Of a stretch of 64,000 nucleotides of DNA, positions 1-9,688 are shown piece after piece. The notes below the pieces were generated by a model. That model was not told the origin of the DNA and searched no databases. It saw only the letters and a list, made by a program, of their open reading frames with translations. How positions within the stretch are numbered: position 1 is the stretch's first letter; every line of letters starts with the position of its first letter. The position numbers and the translations under genes were made by a program. Origin of the DNA: Luteibaculum sp964627445 (GTDB lineage Bacteria; Bacteroidota; Bacteroidia; Flavobacteriales_D; Luteibaculaceae); contig CAZVJF010000009.1 in the NCBI GenBank assembly GCA_964627445.1, positions 73,171 to 137,170 of the forward strand. Reading direction: 5' to 3'.

Positions 1-93
1 TATACTGGCATTTTCCAGGCAACGCTCCTTTTATTCTGTCCAAGAATTGAGCATATTGGCCAAACTTTTACCTCACCCATAGTATCCTAAAAC

Positions 94-1173
94 ATGAATC
101 CACCTCCAAAACCCTTTGCTTGCAGCTATTCCCCTCAAGTTCCAGAACTTTTAAATACCCTAGGTTGCACTATAGCCATTAGCACCTATCAAGCGGGCAA
201 ACTCATTTTTATCTCTGCAAAAGACAAGGAACAGCTTATTCAGCTTCCCCGAAACTTTGAAAAAGCGATGGGCATTGCAGAAAACCCGACAACGAAGCAA
301 CTGGCCTTGGCAACAAAAGACGAGTTGGTCATTTTTGCCAACGACCCTTCGCTGGCTGCCCATTACCCCAAATCTCCCAACACGTACGATGCGCTGTACG
401 TACCCCGCTGCACCTACCATACTGCAGCATTAGATGTACATGACATCGCCTTTGGTGCCGACCAAAAGCTGTTTATGGTAAACACCCTATTCTCTACCAT
501 AGTAACGGTAGACAGCCGCTATAACTTTGTCCCTTACTGGAAACCCAGCTTTATAGAACGGCTGGCTTCCGAAGACTCCTGCCACCTCAACGGCATGGCC
601 ATGGAAAACGGCTTGCCCAAATACGCCAGTGCATTTAACACGGGTAATACCCCCAGCAGCTGGCGCCAAACGGTTCCCCACTCCGGGGTGTTGTTTGATG
701 TGGAAAAGGACAACATCCTTACCGAAGGGCTAGCCATGCCACACAGTCCGCGCATCATTAATGGGGAGTTGTATTGCTTATTGTCTGGAACAGGGGAACT
801 GGTTCGGGTGGATAGAAATACAGGGAAAACCCATGTTGTAAAACAATTCGATGGTTTTGTTCGCGGCATGAGCCACTACCAAGATTATCTTTTTGTTGGA
901 CTCTCTAAACTAAGAAAGAATTCATCTATATTCGCTAAACTAGATTTTCCATTTAGTGGTGATAAAGCCGGTATTGTAATTATGCACCTTCCTACAGCAA
1001 GTATTGTTGGACAGTTCATGTATCAAGCATCCGTAGATGAATTGTACGATGTACACGTACTGGCAGGAACACAACGTCCCAATATTTTAAACACTCAAAA
1101 GCCCGAACATAAGCTAGCCGTAAGCACACCTGAGGCCTCGTTTTGGGCAAAACCCAACACCCAACAACCCTAG
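94..1173 (+). CDS. TIGR03032 (DUF4915) family protein
   Basis: A 359-residue soluble protein with no signal peptide. The order of motifs (an early STYQAGKL, a middle CHLNGMAMENGLPKYASAFN segment, PHSPR and a late GFVRGMSHY) matches the TIGR03032/DUF4915 family, which is predicted to form a beta-propeller and whose biochemical role is not established. The length fits the family. The start is the first ATG of the frame. The gene stops 5 bp before the next gene on the same strand, so the two may be co-transcribed. Family assignment is from recalled sequence signature; function is unknown. Confidence 0.8.
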   Translation: MNPPPKPFACSYSPQVPELLNTLGCTIAISTYQAGKLIFISAKDKEQLIQLPRNFEKAMGIAENPTTKQLALATKDELVIFANDPSLAAHYPKSPNTYDALYVPRCTYHTAALDVHDIAFGADQKLFMVNTLFSTIVTVDSRYNFVPYWKPSFIERLASEDSCHLNGMAMENGLPKYASAFNTGNTPSSWRQTVPHSGVLFDVEKDNILTEGLAMPHSPRIINGELYCLLSGTGELVRVDRNTGKTHVVKQFDGFVRGMSHYQDYLFVGLSKLRKNSSIFAKLDFPFSGDKAGIVIMHLPTASIVGQFMYQASVDELYDVHVLAGTQRPNILNTQKPEHKLAVSTPEASFWAKPNTQQP

Positions 1174-1178
1174 GCCCT

Positions 1179-2507
1179 ATGAGCAGTATTCAAATCCACG
1201 GAAAAAAAATGCGCTTGCGTGTATTGGCGCAACAATGGAATAAAGCCACCAACAAAGCCCAGGCAGAACGTATTCTTCTAAAAATAAAAGCATTACTGGG
1301 ACAGCTGCAGGGTTGGATCCAGCGAAAAGAGGTGTACCAAATATTGGGTGCTGCGGCATTGGCTCTAGGCCTCGGTGGCAATATGCAGGCCCAGCAGTTT
1401 GCGCCTCCAGTTACAAACCCTTTTGGCTTTTCTCCAAATGCTTCGCTGTATTACCTTGTTCCGTCTTTTATTGACTGGGATAATGACGGGGATTTTGATA
1501 TCATCTCCCACGATTACTATTTCAGATCCTATTTTTTTGAAAACATTGGTACGCCAGGTTCTCCAAGATTTTCGACAGCAGAGGTCAATCAATTCGGGTT
1601 ACAGAGAACCACGGATTCCTTTGGTCCTGCAACTCAGGGAGACATTGACAATGATGGGGATTTAGACATCTTAGTAGGCAACACCTACTATGGCAATTTG
1701 GAATTCTTTGAAAATACGGGCACGCCAGAACAACCGCAATTTGCTTCGGGTGTGGAGAATCCATTTGGCATAGAATCTTTTTTCTTACCCGGAGATTATG
1801 GCTTTCCGGAATGGGTGGATTTAGATGCTGATGGGGACCTTGATCTTTTATTCGGACAAGTAGGAGCGGGATTTCTTTTTTTTGAGAATATTGGAACTCC
1901 TGAAAATCCCAATTATGACAGACCTCAATCTAATCCATATGGATTAACCCAAGGTGAAGAAATACTAAACACTATCGCTGTAGGAGACTTAGATGGTGAT
2001 GGTGACTATGACTTAATTTCAGTAGAAGGTTTGTATGACGGGTATTATATCCTTCCTAGGCTAAAGTATTTTGAAAATATAGGTAGCAGTAGCAACCCCA
2101 ATTTTGCAGAACCCGTAAGAGACCCTTTTGGAATAAATAATTTAGGCTATTACGCTTTCTTTACTGATTTGGTGGATATAGATAACGATGGTGACATCGA
2201 TCTGTTTACTGGAGAATACTACGGAGAATTAACGTTTTACGAAAACACCACGATTATCTCGGTGGAGGAACCCATCGCCCAATTAGAAATTAATCTATTT
2301 CCTAATCCGGCAAGCGCAGAGCTTCATATTAAAGGATTGGAGCAAACAGCCACTTTCCAAGTTTTGGATGCAGTAGGAAAACAATTGCTATATGGACAAT
2401 ATGATGGTATCCAACCTATTTCCCTCAACACATTGAAGCCTGGTGTTTACATGCTATCCTTAGATGTTGATGGCCAGACCGTGCGAAAAACGTTTACCAA
2501 ACAATAA
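1179..2507 (+). CDS. Secreted VCBS/FG-GAP repeat protein with T9SS type A sorting domain
   Basis: A 442-residue protein with five calcium-type loops: DWDNDGDFD, DIDNDGDLD, DLDADGDLD, DLDGDGDYD and DIDNDGDID. Each sits near an FFENIGTP-like strand, giving an FG-GAP/VCBS beta-propeller. A hydrophobic segment ending in Gln-Ala-Gln acts as the signal peptide, but it follows an unusually long positively charged N-terminal region of about 50 residues. The last 75 residues (LFPNPAS... start, LKPGVYMLSL, final KTFTKQ) form a Por-secretion type A sorting domain, so the protein is expected on the cell surface or released. I chose the ATG 5 bp after the upstream stop over an upstream in-frame start that overlaps it. 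Confidence 0.85.
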   Translation: MSSIQIHGKKMRLRVLAQQWNKATNKAQAERILLKIKALLGQLQGWIQRKEVYQILGAAALALGLGGNMQAQQFAPPVTNPFGFSPNASLYYLVPSFIDWDNDGDFDIISHDYYFRSYFFENIGTPGSPRFSTAEVNQFGLQRTTDSFGPATQGDIDNDGDLDILVGNTYYGNLEFFENTGTPEQPQFASGVENPFGIESFFLPGDYGFPEWVDLDADGDLDLLFGQVGAGFLFFENIGTPENPNYDRPQSNPYGLTQGEEILNTIAVGDLDGDGDYDLISVEGLYDGYYILPRLKYFENIGSSSNPNFAEPVRDPFGINNLGYYAFFTDLVDIDNDGDIDLFTGEYYGELTFYENTTIISVEEPIAQLEINLFPNPASAELHIKGLEQTATFQVLDAVGKQLLYGQYDGIQPISLNTLKPGVYMLSLDVDGQTVRKTFTKQ

Positions 2508-2517
2508 GCAGTAAGCC

Positions 2518-5007
2518 CTAAAATTCTGCCGCTTGATTTTTACGCCAATTTTTGGTGGTGGTGTGGTAATCTACAAAGTAGAGCACTTTTACCGAGAAGC
2601 TATCCGACCGGGGCGCATCAAAGGTGTGACTTAAGTTTTCGGTGTACGATTCTGCCAACTCGTTACGGGCAGTAAGTATCGCGTCCTTCCAAACTACGCT
2701 GACCTCACTACCCGGTACAAACACCCAACGGAACACAATATCCACATTGAACGCATTAAAACTGGTGTTGTGCATAGAAGCACCTTGGGCATTCACTCCT
2801 TGGTAATCGGTGTCTAACAAATCTCCGTTGCGATTGAGCTCGTAAAACTGGTTGTACCCTACCTCCGACCAGTAGTGACGAAAACGTGCCGTTAGGCCCA
2901 TGGTATTGGTAAAGATGTAGTTTACGTTTAAGACTTGCTCGTTAATGGTACGTCTTCTTCGAGCAAAATATACGGCTTCGCTTTCGTAGCCTAGTGCATC
3001 GCTTGCATTGCCGATGGTATTAAACAATGCGTAGCCAAACTCGTCATCGCGAATTTGGTTGCTCACACGGTAAATAAACGAGAGTTGGTTGTTTACGCGT
3101 ACACGAGGGCTAATAACAAGTCGCGTATACGGCCCTTGGCGCTCAGAAAAAAGCGTTTGGCTAAAGCGCATATCCAACGCAAAGGTTTTTCGGTAATCGC
3201 TAGAGATCCAAAGCTCGTAGTAATTACTAGATGGAGTCTCAAAAAAGTACCCTTCTCGTCTGGGCTCAAAATAATCGCGCTCACCGAGCGGAGTTGTATT
3301 TAAGCTAAATCCGAAAGCATCGAAACCCTTGGTGATAAAAAAACCATTGAGGTTGGCATATAAGCCCACAAAGCGTTGGTTTTCGTAAAGGGTAGACTGT
3401 GTTGTAGAAAGATTTAATCCGAAACGATTAAGAAAACCTACCGGCTTAAATTGATTGTAGCTTATATAAGCCCGCTTGTTAAAGCTGTTGTTGTTAAACA
3501 AAAAGCCCAAGTCGTTGGGGTCGTACGTTTCGTTTTCCACAAAGTAGCTGACCCCATAATTGAGGTTCCCCGATATTTTATTGATACCTACATTGTGTGT
3601 AAAGCCCGTGGGGTCTTCCGTTACACCAAACTTTTTATTGAAGGCTCCACCTCCAGTAACCGAAAGAAAATTTTTCTTGTTTCGCACCTCAAACTGTGTT
3701 CCGATAACATTGGCATCATATGCACCTCCAGCACGCATAACATTTGTATTGATGAGGGTTACGTAGCCGTTGTTTCCTAAGTTTTGGTCAAATACCACTA
3801 CCGAGTAATTGGTGAGCGGATCGGTTAAAACCTGTCGGATTTCTCCGGTTTCATCGTTGCGAATGGTGGCATAGGTTTCGCCACTTACGGCATTAAACAC
3901 CCCAACGCCTAAGCCTTTATCGGTACGACCTGATACCTTAGTGGCATTGAGCAATTTTCCATTGGCAGGATTCTCGGTAAGCGTTTCATTTTCGCCCACC
4001 TCACCAAAGGCTTCTGCATATCGGAAAGGGGTACCGCCTATTCTTCGCGAGTAAAACAATCCTCCTTTATTGAACAGCTCTGTGCCTTCGGTAAAAAACT
4101 GCCTACGTTCATTAAACCGCACTTCAAAGGGCGTTACATTCAGCACTTGGTTGTCCGATTGCACCTGACCAAAATCGGGAATCAAGGTCATATCTAGCGT
4201 AAAGGCATCGGAAATGCCATACTTTACATCCATCCCCCCATTGACCGAGTAGTTCTGCTCGCCATTGAAAGTGTTGTAGTAGGACGATAAATAAGGGTAC
4301 AGTTGCAAACGCACAGGAGTACTAATGTTGGTTATTCCCCTTAAGTATCCCGCCTGATTAAAAAAGCCGTTGACATCGGGCAATACGGGACTCCAGTACG
4401 ATAGCTCGCGTATGCGTCTTATCCTACGCACAAAATTAATGTGCCACTCTTGTTCGGGTTTTTCGGGAAAGCGCAATGCTGCGTAGGGAATTTCTAATTC
4501 GGCTACCCAGCCACTATCGGTAACGGTTACCGCACTGCGCCAAACGGCATTCCAGGTATAATCTTCTCCCAAGGCCGATAGCTTAGAGTCTATTTGCACC
4601 CCAGCAGCGGTAACGATAAAACCCACTCCATTGATGCCGTCTTTATAAGCATCTACAAAAACACCAAAGTAATCGCAATTCGAAAAGTTATCGCGCTCCG
4701 AAAGCTCTCTTAAAATGTTGTCTTTGCCTTTTTCGTGCATAAAGGCAGAGACGTAGAGTGCCTCTTGGTTATACACCACGCGCACATCGGTTTTTCTATT
4801 GGCTGGATCACCCGGATTGGGATCTCGGGTAATAAAATTGGTAATTACTTTGGCTTTTTGCCAGGCAGGCTCGTTTAGCTTTCCATCTAAAGAAATACTA
4901 TTTTCAAGCTTTGATGCCAACCCTACCTTCTTGGCTGTGCCTTCTGGATTCCCGGCCCATAAAAAGGTAGAAATACAGTAAAATATTATAAGAACAAGTA
5001 TGCGCAC
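2518..5007 (-). CDS. DUF5916 outer-membrane protein with N-terminal CBM9-like domain
   Basis: An 829-residue protein. It has an N-terminal signal peptide, then a carbohydrate-binding family 9-like domain (about residues 35-230, with LDGKLNEPAW and SDRDNF/CDYFGVFVDAY-type motifs), then a long DUF5916 region rich in alternating hydrophobic residues, as in an outer-membrane beta-barrel. Proteins of this type are common in Bacteroidota and mostly uncharacterised. Translation appears to start at GTG (plus-strand CAC at 5005-5007), with the hydrophobic signal immediately after. It converges on the VCBS gene with only 10 bp between stops. Confidence 0.85.
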   Translation of the reverse strand: MRILVLIIFYCISTFLWAGNPEGTAKKVGLASKLENSISLDGKLNEPAWQKAKVITNFITRDPNPGDPANRKTDVRVVYNQEALYVSAFMHEKGKDNILRELSERDNFSNCDYFGVFVDAYKDGINGVGFIVTAAGVQIDSKLSALGEDYTWNAVWRSAVTVTDSGWVAELEIPYAALRFPEKPEQEWHINFVRRIRRIRELSYWSPVLPDVNGFFNQAGYLRGITNISTPVRLQLYPYLSSYYNTFNGEQNYSVNGGMDVKYGISDAFTLDMTLIPDFGQVQSDNQVLNVTPFEVRFNERRQFFTEGTELFNKGGLFYSRRIGGTPFRYAEAFGEVGENETLTENPANGKLLNATKVSGRTDKGLGVGVFNAVSGETYATIRNDETGEIRQVLTDPLTNYSVVVFDQNLGNNGYVTLINTNVMRAGGAYDANVIGTQFEVRNKKNFLSVTGGGAFNKKFGVTEDPTGFTHNVGINKISGNLNYGVSYFVENETYDPNDLGFLFNNNSFNKRAYISYNQFKPVGFLNRFGLNLSTTQSTLYENQRFVGLYANLNGFFITKGFDAFGFSLNTTPLGERDYFEPRREGYFFETPSSNYYELWISSDYRKTFALDMRFSQTLFSERQGPYTRLVISPRVRVNNQLSFIYRVSNQIRDDEFGYALFNTIGNASDALGYESEAVYFARRRRTINEQVLNVNYIFTNTMGLTARFRHYWSEVGYNQFYELNRNGDLLDTDYQGVNAQGASMHNTSFNAFNVDIVFRWVFVPGSEVSVVWKDAILTARNELAESYTENLSHTFDAPRSDSFSVKVLYFVDYHTTTKNWRKNQAAEF

Positions 5008-5067
5008 CCCAAAAATTTTGCGTGTGCAAAGGTCTAAATTTTGAGGGATACAAACCGCTAAAAAGCC

Positions 5068-7080
5068 CTAATATTCGATGAAAGGCCCGTCTACTCTAGG
5101 AAAGTATAACTGAGCATTTGAAATGCCATGATTGCGTAGCCATTGTACATATCCAGCGCCTAAAGTATTAGAAACGAGTATGATCTCGGGGTTAAGTTCC
5201 AGCAAACACCCCACATCCCAAAGGGGATTCACCACCCTAAGGCCTATTTTTCCATCGAAACTAGATAAAAGTGGCATTTGGTCATCGCTATTTAGCTGAA
5301 TCCACAAACGATTACTCCCTTTTAGATATCGTAAGGTGTCGTTTCCAAGCAGCACAAAATTCCAGGTATTAAATGATGATTTTTCTGGATAAAAAAGGCC
5401 CAGCGAAGCCAAGTAACGCCCTGCAGTAAAGTCTATCTGTTCTTCATCCATGCCGCTACTGTACAGAGCGTAGACATCCTTTTCTTGCACCAGCCAGAGA
5501 TCTTGCCGCGAAGCCGAAAAGCTAACGAAAGAGGGCAACGCTTGAAACTGCCTCGGAACACAAAGCCAAAAAATAAGGATCCCTTGCATGAGCAGTACCA
5601 AAAAGCGTTTGCGGTGGTGTACCCAAAACATAAATCCCAGAAGTAGCAAGTAAAATAAGGTGGCATCCAAAAACGTAAGGTGTGCCGCTGTAAAAGCTGA
5701 ACCTGGCCAGGTTTCTACCCATTTTACACCCGTATTAAGCAGCCAAATAACCCCATGCAATCCAGTTGCCAACCATTTTGCTACAAAGGTGGAAAACAAC
5801 AAACTAAGGTTGGTGAAGGCTCCTATCCAAACAATCACTGTTGCCAACGGTATCACAAACAAATTACTCACCAAAAAATAGCTTGGAAACTGTCTGAAAT
5901 ACAAGAAACTAAGCACCCCTGTTGCCAATTGAGCGGCCATAGACACGCAGGTAATTTGCCACAATCCATCGAGCAACTTGTATTTGGGAACCCACAAGCT
6001 ACTTAGCCAGGGGAACAGTGCTACGATACCGATAACAGCCAGGTAACTCATTTGAAACCCCACCTCGGTTACAATAAGCGGATTCATAATGATGAGAAAG
6101 ACGATGGACGCACCCAGTAGATTAAAAATTTGCGACTGCCGCTTAAACCCTTTAGCCACAGCCATAAAACTAAACATGGTAGCTGCGCGCTGTACACTAG
6201 GTGATAGCCCAGTTATTAAAGCATAAAACCACAGTGCGATGATGAGCACCAGCACGTGATACCAAAAGAAAGTACCTCCGTTTTTTCTTCGCAGTAGCAG
6301 AAGTATAATGAGGTACACAATGCCCACATGCAATCCACTTACCGCCAAAACATGGGTGGCCCCTGCCGCACTGTAGGCGCCTTTTATTTCATCATCCAGC
6401 ATGGATTTATCGCCAAAAACCAGCGCAGCCGCTACGCCTAAAGTTTCTGTATCAAATCCAAAGTCTTGGTATGCCTTTCGCAGAAACTTTCGAATACGGA
6501 AGCTAACGCGACTCAACGATAGCCGGGGATTTGCTATGCAATAGTAATGACCAGATTTACGGACAAAGGCTTGGTAATATACCTTGTGAAAGGCAAGGTA
6601 ACGGGCGTAGTTAAATTGCCCTGGGTTCTTAGGCTCCTCCACCCGTTGTAGCTTGGTGCGAACAAAGAGCTGGTCGCCTGGCAAGGCCTGCAGCAGATGA
6701 CTATCGGGTTGGTTGATAAAAACCTCAACGCCCAGATTTTCTTGCCACTGGGCCCAGCACCGAAAGCGACTGGAATCTTGCTGTTTAATTTCGTGGATAG
6801 TAAGGACAAAATCGCCTTTTTGCGTATCTGGAAGCTCTGGGTTTATGCCGCGCCACGATTGGGTGGTGTAGAGAAATATTGCACTTCCACCCAGCAACAT
6901 CCAAACTACAAACCGGGCTACTGGGAAGTGGTACGCAGGCTTTAAGAACAACAACGAAAAAGTCGCAACGAGCAGGATACCCAACGCCAAAAAATACCCT
7001 GCTGGAAAATAAATTCCCAGCAAACAGGCCAACAGCGCCACCGGGGCAAACCGGGCCAGGGGAAATTGGCCGGGGTGCAT
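5068..7080 (-). CDS. comEC: ComEC/Rec2 family DNA-uptake channel protein
   Basis: A 670-residue polytopic membrane protein. It has an N-terminal hydrophobic hairpin, a DUF4131-like soluble domain (about 75-190), then the ComEC/Rec2 core carrying the diagnostic HVLAVSGLHVGI motif at about residues 243-254, followed by many membrane spans to about residue 510. ComEC forms the inner-membrane channel for single-stranded DNA during natural transformation. The C-terminal part (about 520-670) shows no HxHxDH metallo-beta-lactamase signature, so this looks like the shorter form without that nuclease-like domain, as in many Bacteroidota. It starts 50 bp downstream of the SpoIID-like gene on the same strand. 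Confidence 0.88.
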   Translation of the reverse strand: MHPGQFPLARFAPVALLACLLGIYFPAGYFLALGILLVATFSLLFLKPAYHFPVARFVVWMLLGGSAIFLYTTQSWRGINPELPDTQKGDFVLTIHEIKQQDSSRFRCWAQWQENLGVEVFINQPDSHLLQALPGDQLFVRTKLQRVEEPKNPGQFNYARYLAFHKVYYQAFVRKSGHYYCIANPRLSLSRVSFRIRKFLRKAYQDFGFDTETLGVAAALVFGDKSMLDDEIKGAYSAAGATHVLAVSGLHVGIVYLIILLLLRRKNGGTFFWYHVLVLIIALWFYALITGLSPSVQRAATMFSFMAVAKGFKRQSQIFNLLGASIVFLIIMNPLIVTEVGFQMSYLAVIGIVALFPWLSSLWVPKYKLLDGLWQITCVSMAAQLATGVLSFLYFRQFPSYFLVSNLFVIPLATVIVWIGAFTNLSLLFSTFVAKWLATGLHGVIWLLNTGVKWVETWPGSAFTAAHLTFLDATLFYLLLLGFMFWVHHRKRFLVLLMQGILIFWLCVPRQFQALPSFVSFSASRQDLWLVQEKDVYALYSSGMDEEQIDFTAGRYLASLGLFYPEKSSFNTWNFVLLGNDTLRYLKGSNRLWIQLNSDDQMPLLSSFDGKIGLRVVNPLWDVGCLLELNPEIILVSNTLGAGYVQWLRNHGISNAQLYFPRVDGPFIEY

Positions 7081-7129
7081 GGCATTAAGTTACTCAAAAA
7101 AGTTGCCCTTTCTAAGCGATTTACTTCAA

Positions 7130-8305
7130 CTACTTCACGGTCCGGTAATAAGGCACCTTGGCTTTATCTACAATGTACACATCGCGGTAGTAGAAGTGCA
7201 GGATATCGGAGAAGCGTTCGTTTTCACGAGAGCGCGCCATAGCACCTTCCTGGCACAGCCCTACACCATGACCAAAGCCGTTGCCTAGGAATACCACATT
7301 TTCCCCTTTCTCCACAATGGAAAAATTGGTGCTGCGCAAACGCCAGTCTTCCCGTATCGTGCGGGTAGGAATGTGAAAGGCACGATTCATAAACCATTTA
7401 CCACGATAATCCGGATTCCAGTTTTTGGCATTGTACGCATGCACACTATCTGAGGCTGGGAAATTAAATTTTTGCTCCAAGTACCCCAACCACTGTTTGG
7501 AGTTGAGGGTAAAAGTCCAACTCCAGTGGGGCATGTTCTCGCACAAACTATCCAACTTACTTCGCAAATAACTAATGCTACCGCGCCAGTAATCTTCGCT
7601 ATTTAGCGTTTGTCCTCCGCAGTTGCTATGAAAAACGGCTTCTACCAATTTCAAGTCTTTATCTACCAATACCAAGCCCTGGGTTGCCGCCATAGCAGGA
7701 AAGATGTAACTCGCCACGCGGGGCTTTCCATGATATACCTGACAATGCGTTTGGTCACATAAATTAAAACCCTCGGCAGCGTGCTTGTCCGTATTAGAAA
7801 TAGCAAACGTGCGGCAAATAATACCCTGAACTTTATAGTATTCCTCGTTTTGCTCCACACCACTTTCTGCCTGTACCACACCAGCGGTGTAGGCTTCTAA
7901 TGACAAACGATTGATGAGTTTAAGACCTTGCAGGCGATAGCGAATTTCTAAACTGCCCTCGTACCACTGTTCTCTTTTTTTGGGAGTCTCTGGGAGAATT
8001 TTCAATAGGCTTTGGCTGGATGTAGGCAGCACACTGATCTTCTGGTGCAAGCCCAGGTCTTTTTCTTGCGTTTGCAAACGAAAAGCCCCTTGGGTTTTGC
8101 TTACACGAAACCACGTCCCGGTCTTAATAACAATTGTATCCGATGTATTTAAAACCAGTAAGTAGTCACCCTCATGGGGCGCCATAAATACCTGCTGGAT
8201 ATCGCTATTGTTGTACAGCGAAATAAGAACAGTATCGGTTTGGGCAGCCAATAAAGCAGGCAACAAGGCCTTAAGACATAAGAGCCAAAATTTCTTGAGC
8301 CGCAT
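7130..8305 (-). CDS. SpoIID/LytB-domain secreted protein
   Basis: About 391 residues. The signal peptide ends near LLAAQ. The SpoIID/LytB domain covers roughly 140-385, with the family pattern SLEAYTAGVVQAE, a conserved CDQTHCQVYHG block and the C-terminal GNGFGHGVGLCQEGA motif. Family members are lytic transglycosylases or amidase enhancers acting on peptidoglycan; non-sporulating Bacteroidota carry them with an undetermined cell-wall role. I start at the second Met, just before the signal peptide; this start lies 35 bp inside the end of lpxB, so translation may be coupled to it. Confidence 0.85.
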   Translation of the reverse strand: MRLKKFWLLCLKALLPALLAAQTDTVLISLYNNSDIQQVFMAPHEGDYLLVLNTSDTIVIKTGTWFRVSKTQGAFRLQTQEKDLGLHQKISVLPTSSQSLLKILPETPKKREQWYEGSLEIRYRLQGLKLINRLSLEAYTAGVVQAESGVEQNEEYYKVQGIICRTFAISNTDKHAAEGFNLCDQTHCQVYHGKPRVASYIFPAMAATQGLVLVDKDLKLVEAVFHSNCGGQTLNSEDYWRGSISYLRSKLDSLCENMPHWSWTFTLNSKQWLGYLEQKFNFPASDSVHAYNAKNWNPDYRGKWFMNRAFHIPTRTIREDWRLRSTNFSIVEKGENVVFLGNGFGHGVGLCQEGAMARSRENERFSDILHFYYRDVYIVDKAKVPYYRTVK

Positions 8306-9386
8306 TTGAGGAAGCACCTTTTCCACCCAGTTTTTGTTGTAGTTCGTTGTAATCGCTAAGAATATCTTTACGATAGTCCTCGGTTAACAGTTTGCAAAAG
8401 TAATGTTCCAATTGTTTTGCCTGGAAGTCGTTCTGAATTAATTCCTTAACAACCTCTCTGTTTAAAACCAAGTTTACCAAACTGATATACGGTACTTTAA
8501 CTAACCTTTTCGCAATTTGGTATGAAATGGACCCGCCTTTATAGCAGACCACTTGGGGTACTTTAAACAAAGCGGTTTCCAATGTTGCGGTACCGCTGGT
8601 TACGATAGCTGCATAGCTATTTTCCAAAAGTCCGTAAGTGTCGCGCACCGCTTGCATGGCTGTTTTGGAGGTAAACTGCTGGTAAAACTCGTCTTCTTGC
8701 GAGGGAGCTTTCGCCAATACAAATTGGTATTGGGGGTGGCGTTGTTGCAGTGCCAAAAACTCGGGCAACATGCGGGAGATTTCTTGCTTTCTACTTCCCG
8801 GCAATACAGCGATTAGCGGTTTATCGTTGGGCAGTTGCCACTTCGCTAAGAATGCCTCTCGATCTGGAGTTCGGTTATCAATAGCATCCAACAACGGATG
8901 CCCTACAAAGGTAGCCTCCAAATTGTGCTTCGCGAAAAAATCGACCTCAAAAGGCAGAATGCACAGCATTTTGTCTACTGTAGCTTTTAAGGTCTTTACC
9001 CGGCTCTCCTTCCACGCCCAAACTTGGGGAGATATGTAATACACCACCTTGAGTCCTCGCTGCTTGGCCCATTTGGCCATACGCATGTTAAACCCCGGGT
9101 AATCTATTAGCACCAACACTTGCGGTTGAAATGCCTCTATGGCGGCTTTGCAAACCTTAAAATTACGCGCAATGGTGCGCAGGTTTGCAATAACCTCAAC
9201 AAAACCCATAAAAGCCATTTCTCGGTAGTGCTTTTTAATGGTAACGCTTTGTGCTTCCATTAAATCGCCCCCAAAGCCCTGTAGGGTTACAGTAGGATCT
9301 TTTTGCCGCAGCGCTTTAGCCAAATTCGCACCATGCAGGTCGCCCGAGGCTTCTCCCGCAATGATAAAAATGCGTGGTTTTGCCAT
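8271..9386 (-). CDS. lpxB: Lipid-A-disaccharide synthase
   Basis: A 371-residue GT19 glycosyltransferase that joins UDP-2,3-diacylglucosamine and lipid X to form the lipid A disaccharide at the inner membrane. Supporting motifs are the N-terminal FIIAGEASGDLHGANL, the LIDYPGFNMRMAKWAK block, YYISPQVWAWKESR, the central LPGSRKQEI and the C-terminal SGTATLETAL. The length matches the family. Its ATG overlaps the stop of the small upstream membrane gene, and its 3' end overlaps the SpoIID-like gene, forming a compact envelope-biogenesis unit with surE. Confidence 0.95.
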   Translation of the reverse strand: MAKPRIFIIAGEASGDLHGANLAKALRQKDPTVTLQGFGGDLMEAQSVTIKKHYREMAFMGFVEVIANLRTIARNFKVCKAAIEAFQPQVLVLIDYPGFNMRMAKWAKQRGLKVVYYISPQVWAWKESRVKTLKATVDKMLCILPFEVDFFAKHNLEATFVGHPLLDAIDNRTPDREAFLAKWQLPNDKPLIAVLPGSRKQEISRMLPEFLALQQRHPQYQFVLAKAPSQEDEFYQQFTSKTAMQAVRDTYGLLENSYAAIVTSGTATLETALFKVPQVVCYKGGSISYQIAKRLVKVPYISLVNLVLNREVVKELIQNDFQAKQLEHYFCKLLTEDYRKDILSDYNELQQKLGGKGASSNAAQEILALMS

Positions 9387-9688
9387 TAAACCACGTAGTT
9401 AAGCACCAGTATAAAAGCGTAAATCAAGGTGGCGCCTAGCACCCCGTAACCGTGGCGGTAGTTGTTTTTTCGCATAAAAAGGAAAAACGGCACCAGGTTA
9501 AAAATGAGAGACAGCTTAATAAGCCCCGCTTGCAAGCCTTTGGTTTGCATGGCCTCCTGCAAGAAGTACAACGGTGCTTTATCGGAGTTAAAACTGTACA
9601 CAATAGAAATTACAATAAGGGCAATCACGGGGCAAACAACGCCCAACACAAAGCCCATCCAGAAATGATTATTTAGATTCGATCTCAT
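9386..9688 (-). CDS. Small three-span membrane protein of unknown function
   Basis: A 100-residue protein with about three hydrophobic stretches (roughly 10-32, 55-72 and 80-99) and short charged links. I do not recognise a named family. It overlaps the 3' end of surE by 20 bp and the first base of lpxB, so it is almost certainly translated as part of the surE-lpxB unit. That context suggests an envelope role, which is inference only. Confidence 0.75.
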   Translation of the reverse strand: MRSNLNNHFWMGFVLGVVCPVIALIVISIVYSFNSDKAPLYFLQEAMQTKGLQAGLIKLSLIFNLVPFFLFMRKNNYRHGYGVLGATLIYAFILVLNYVV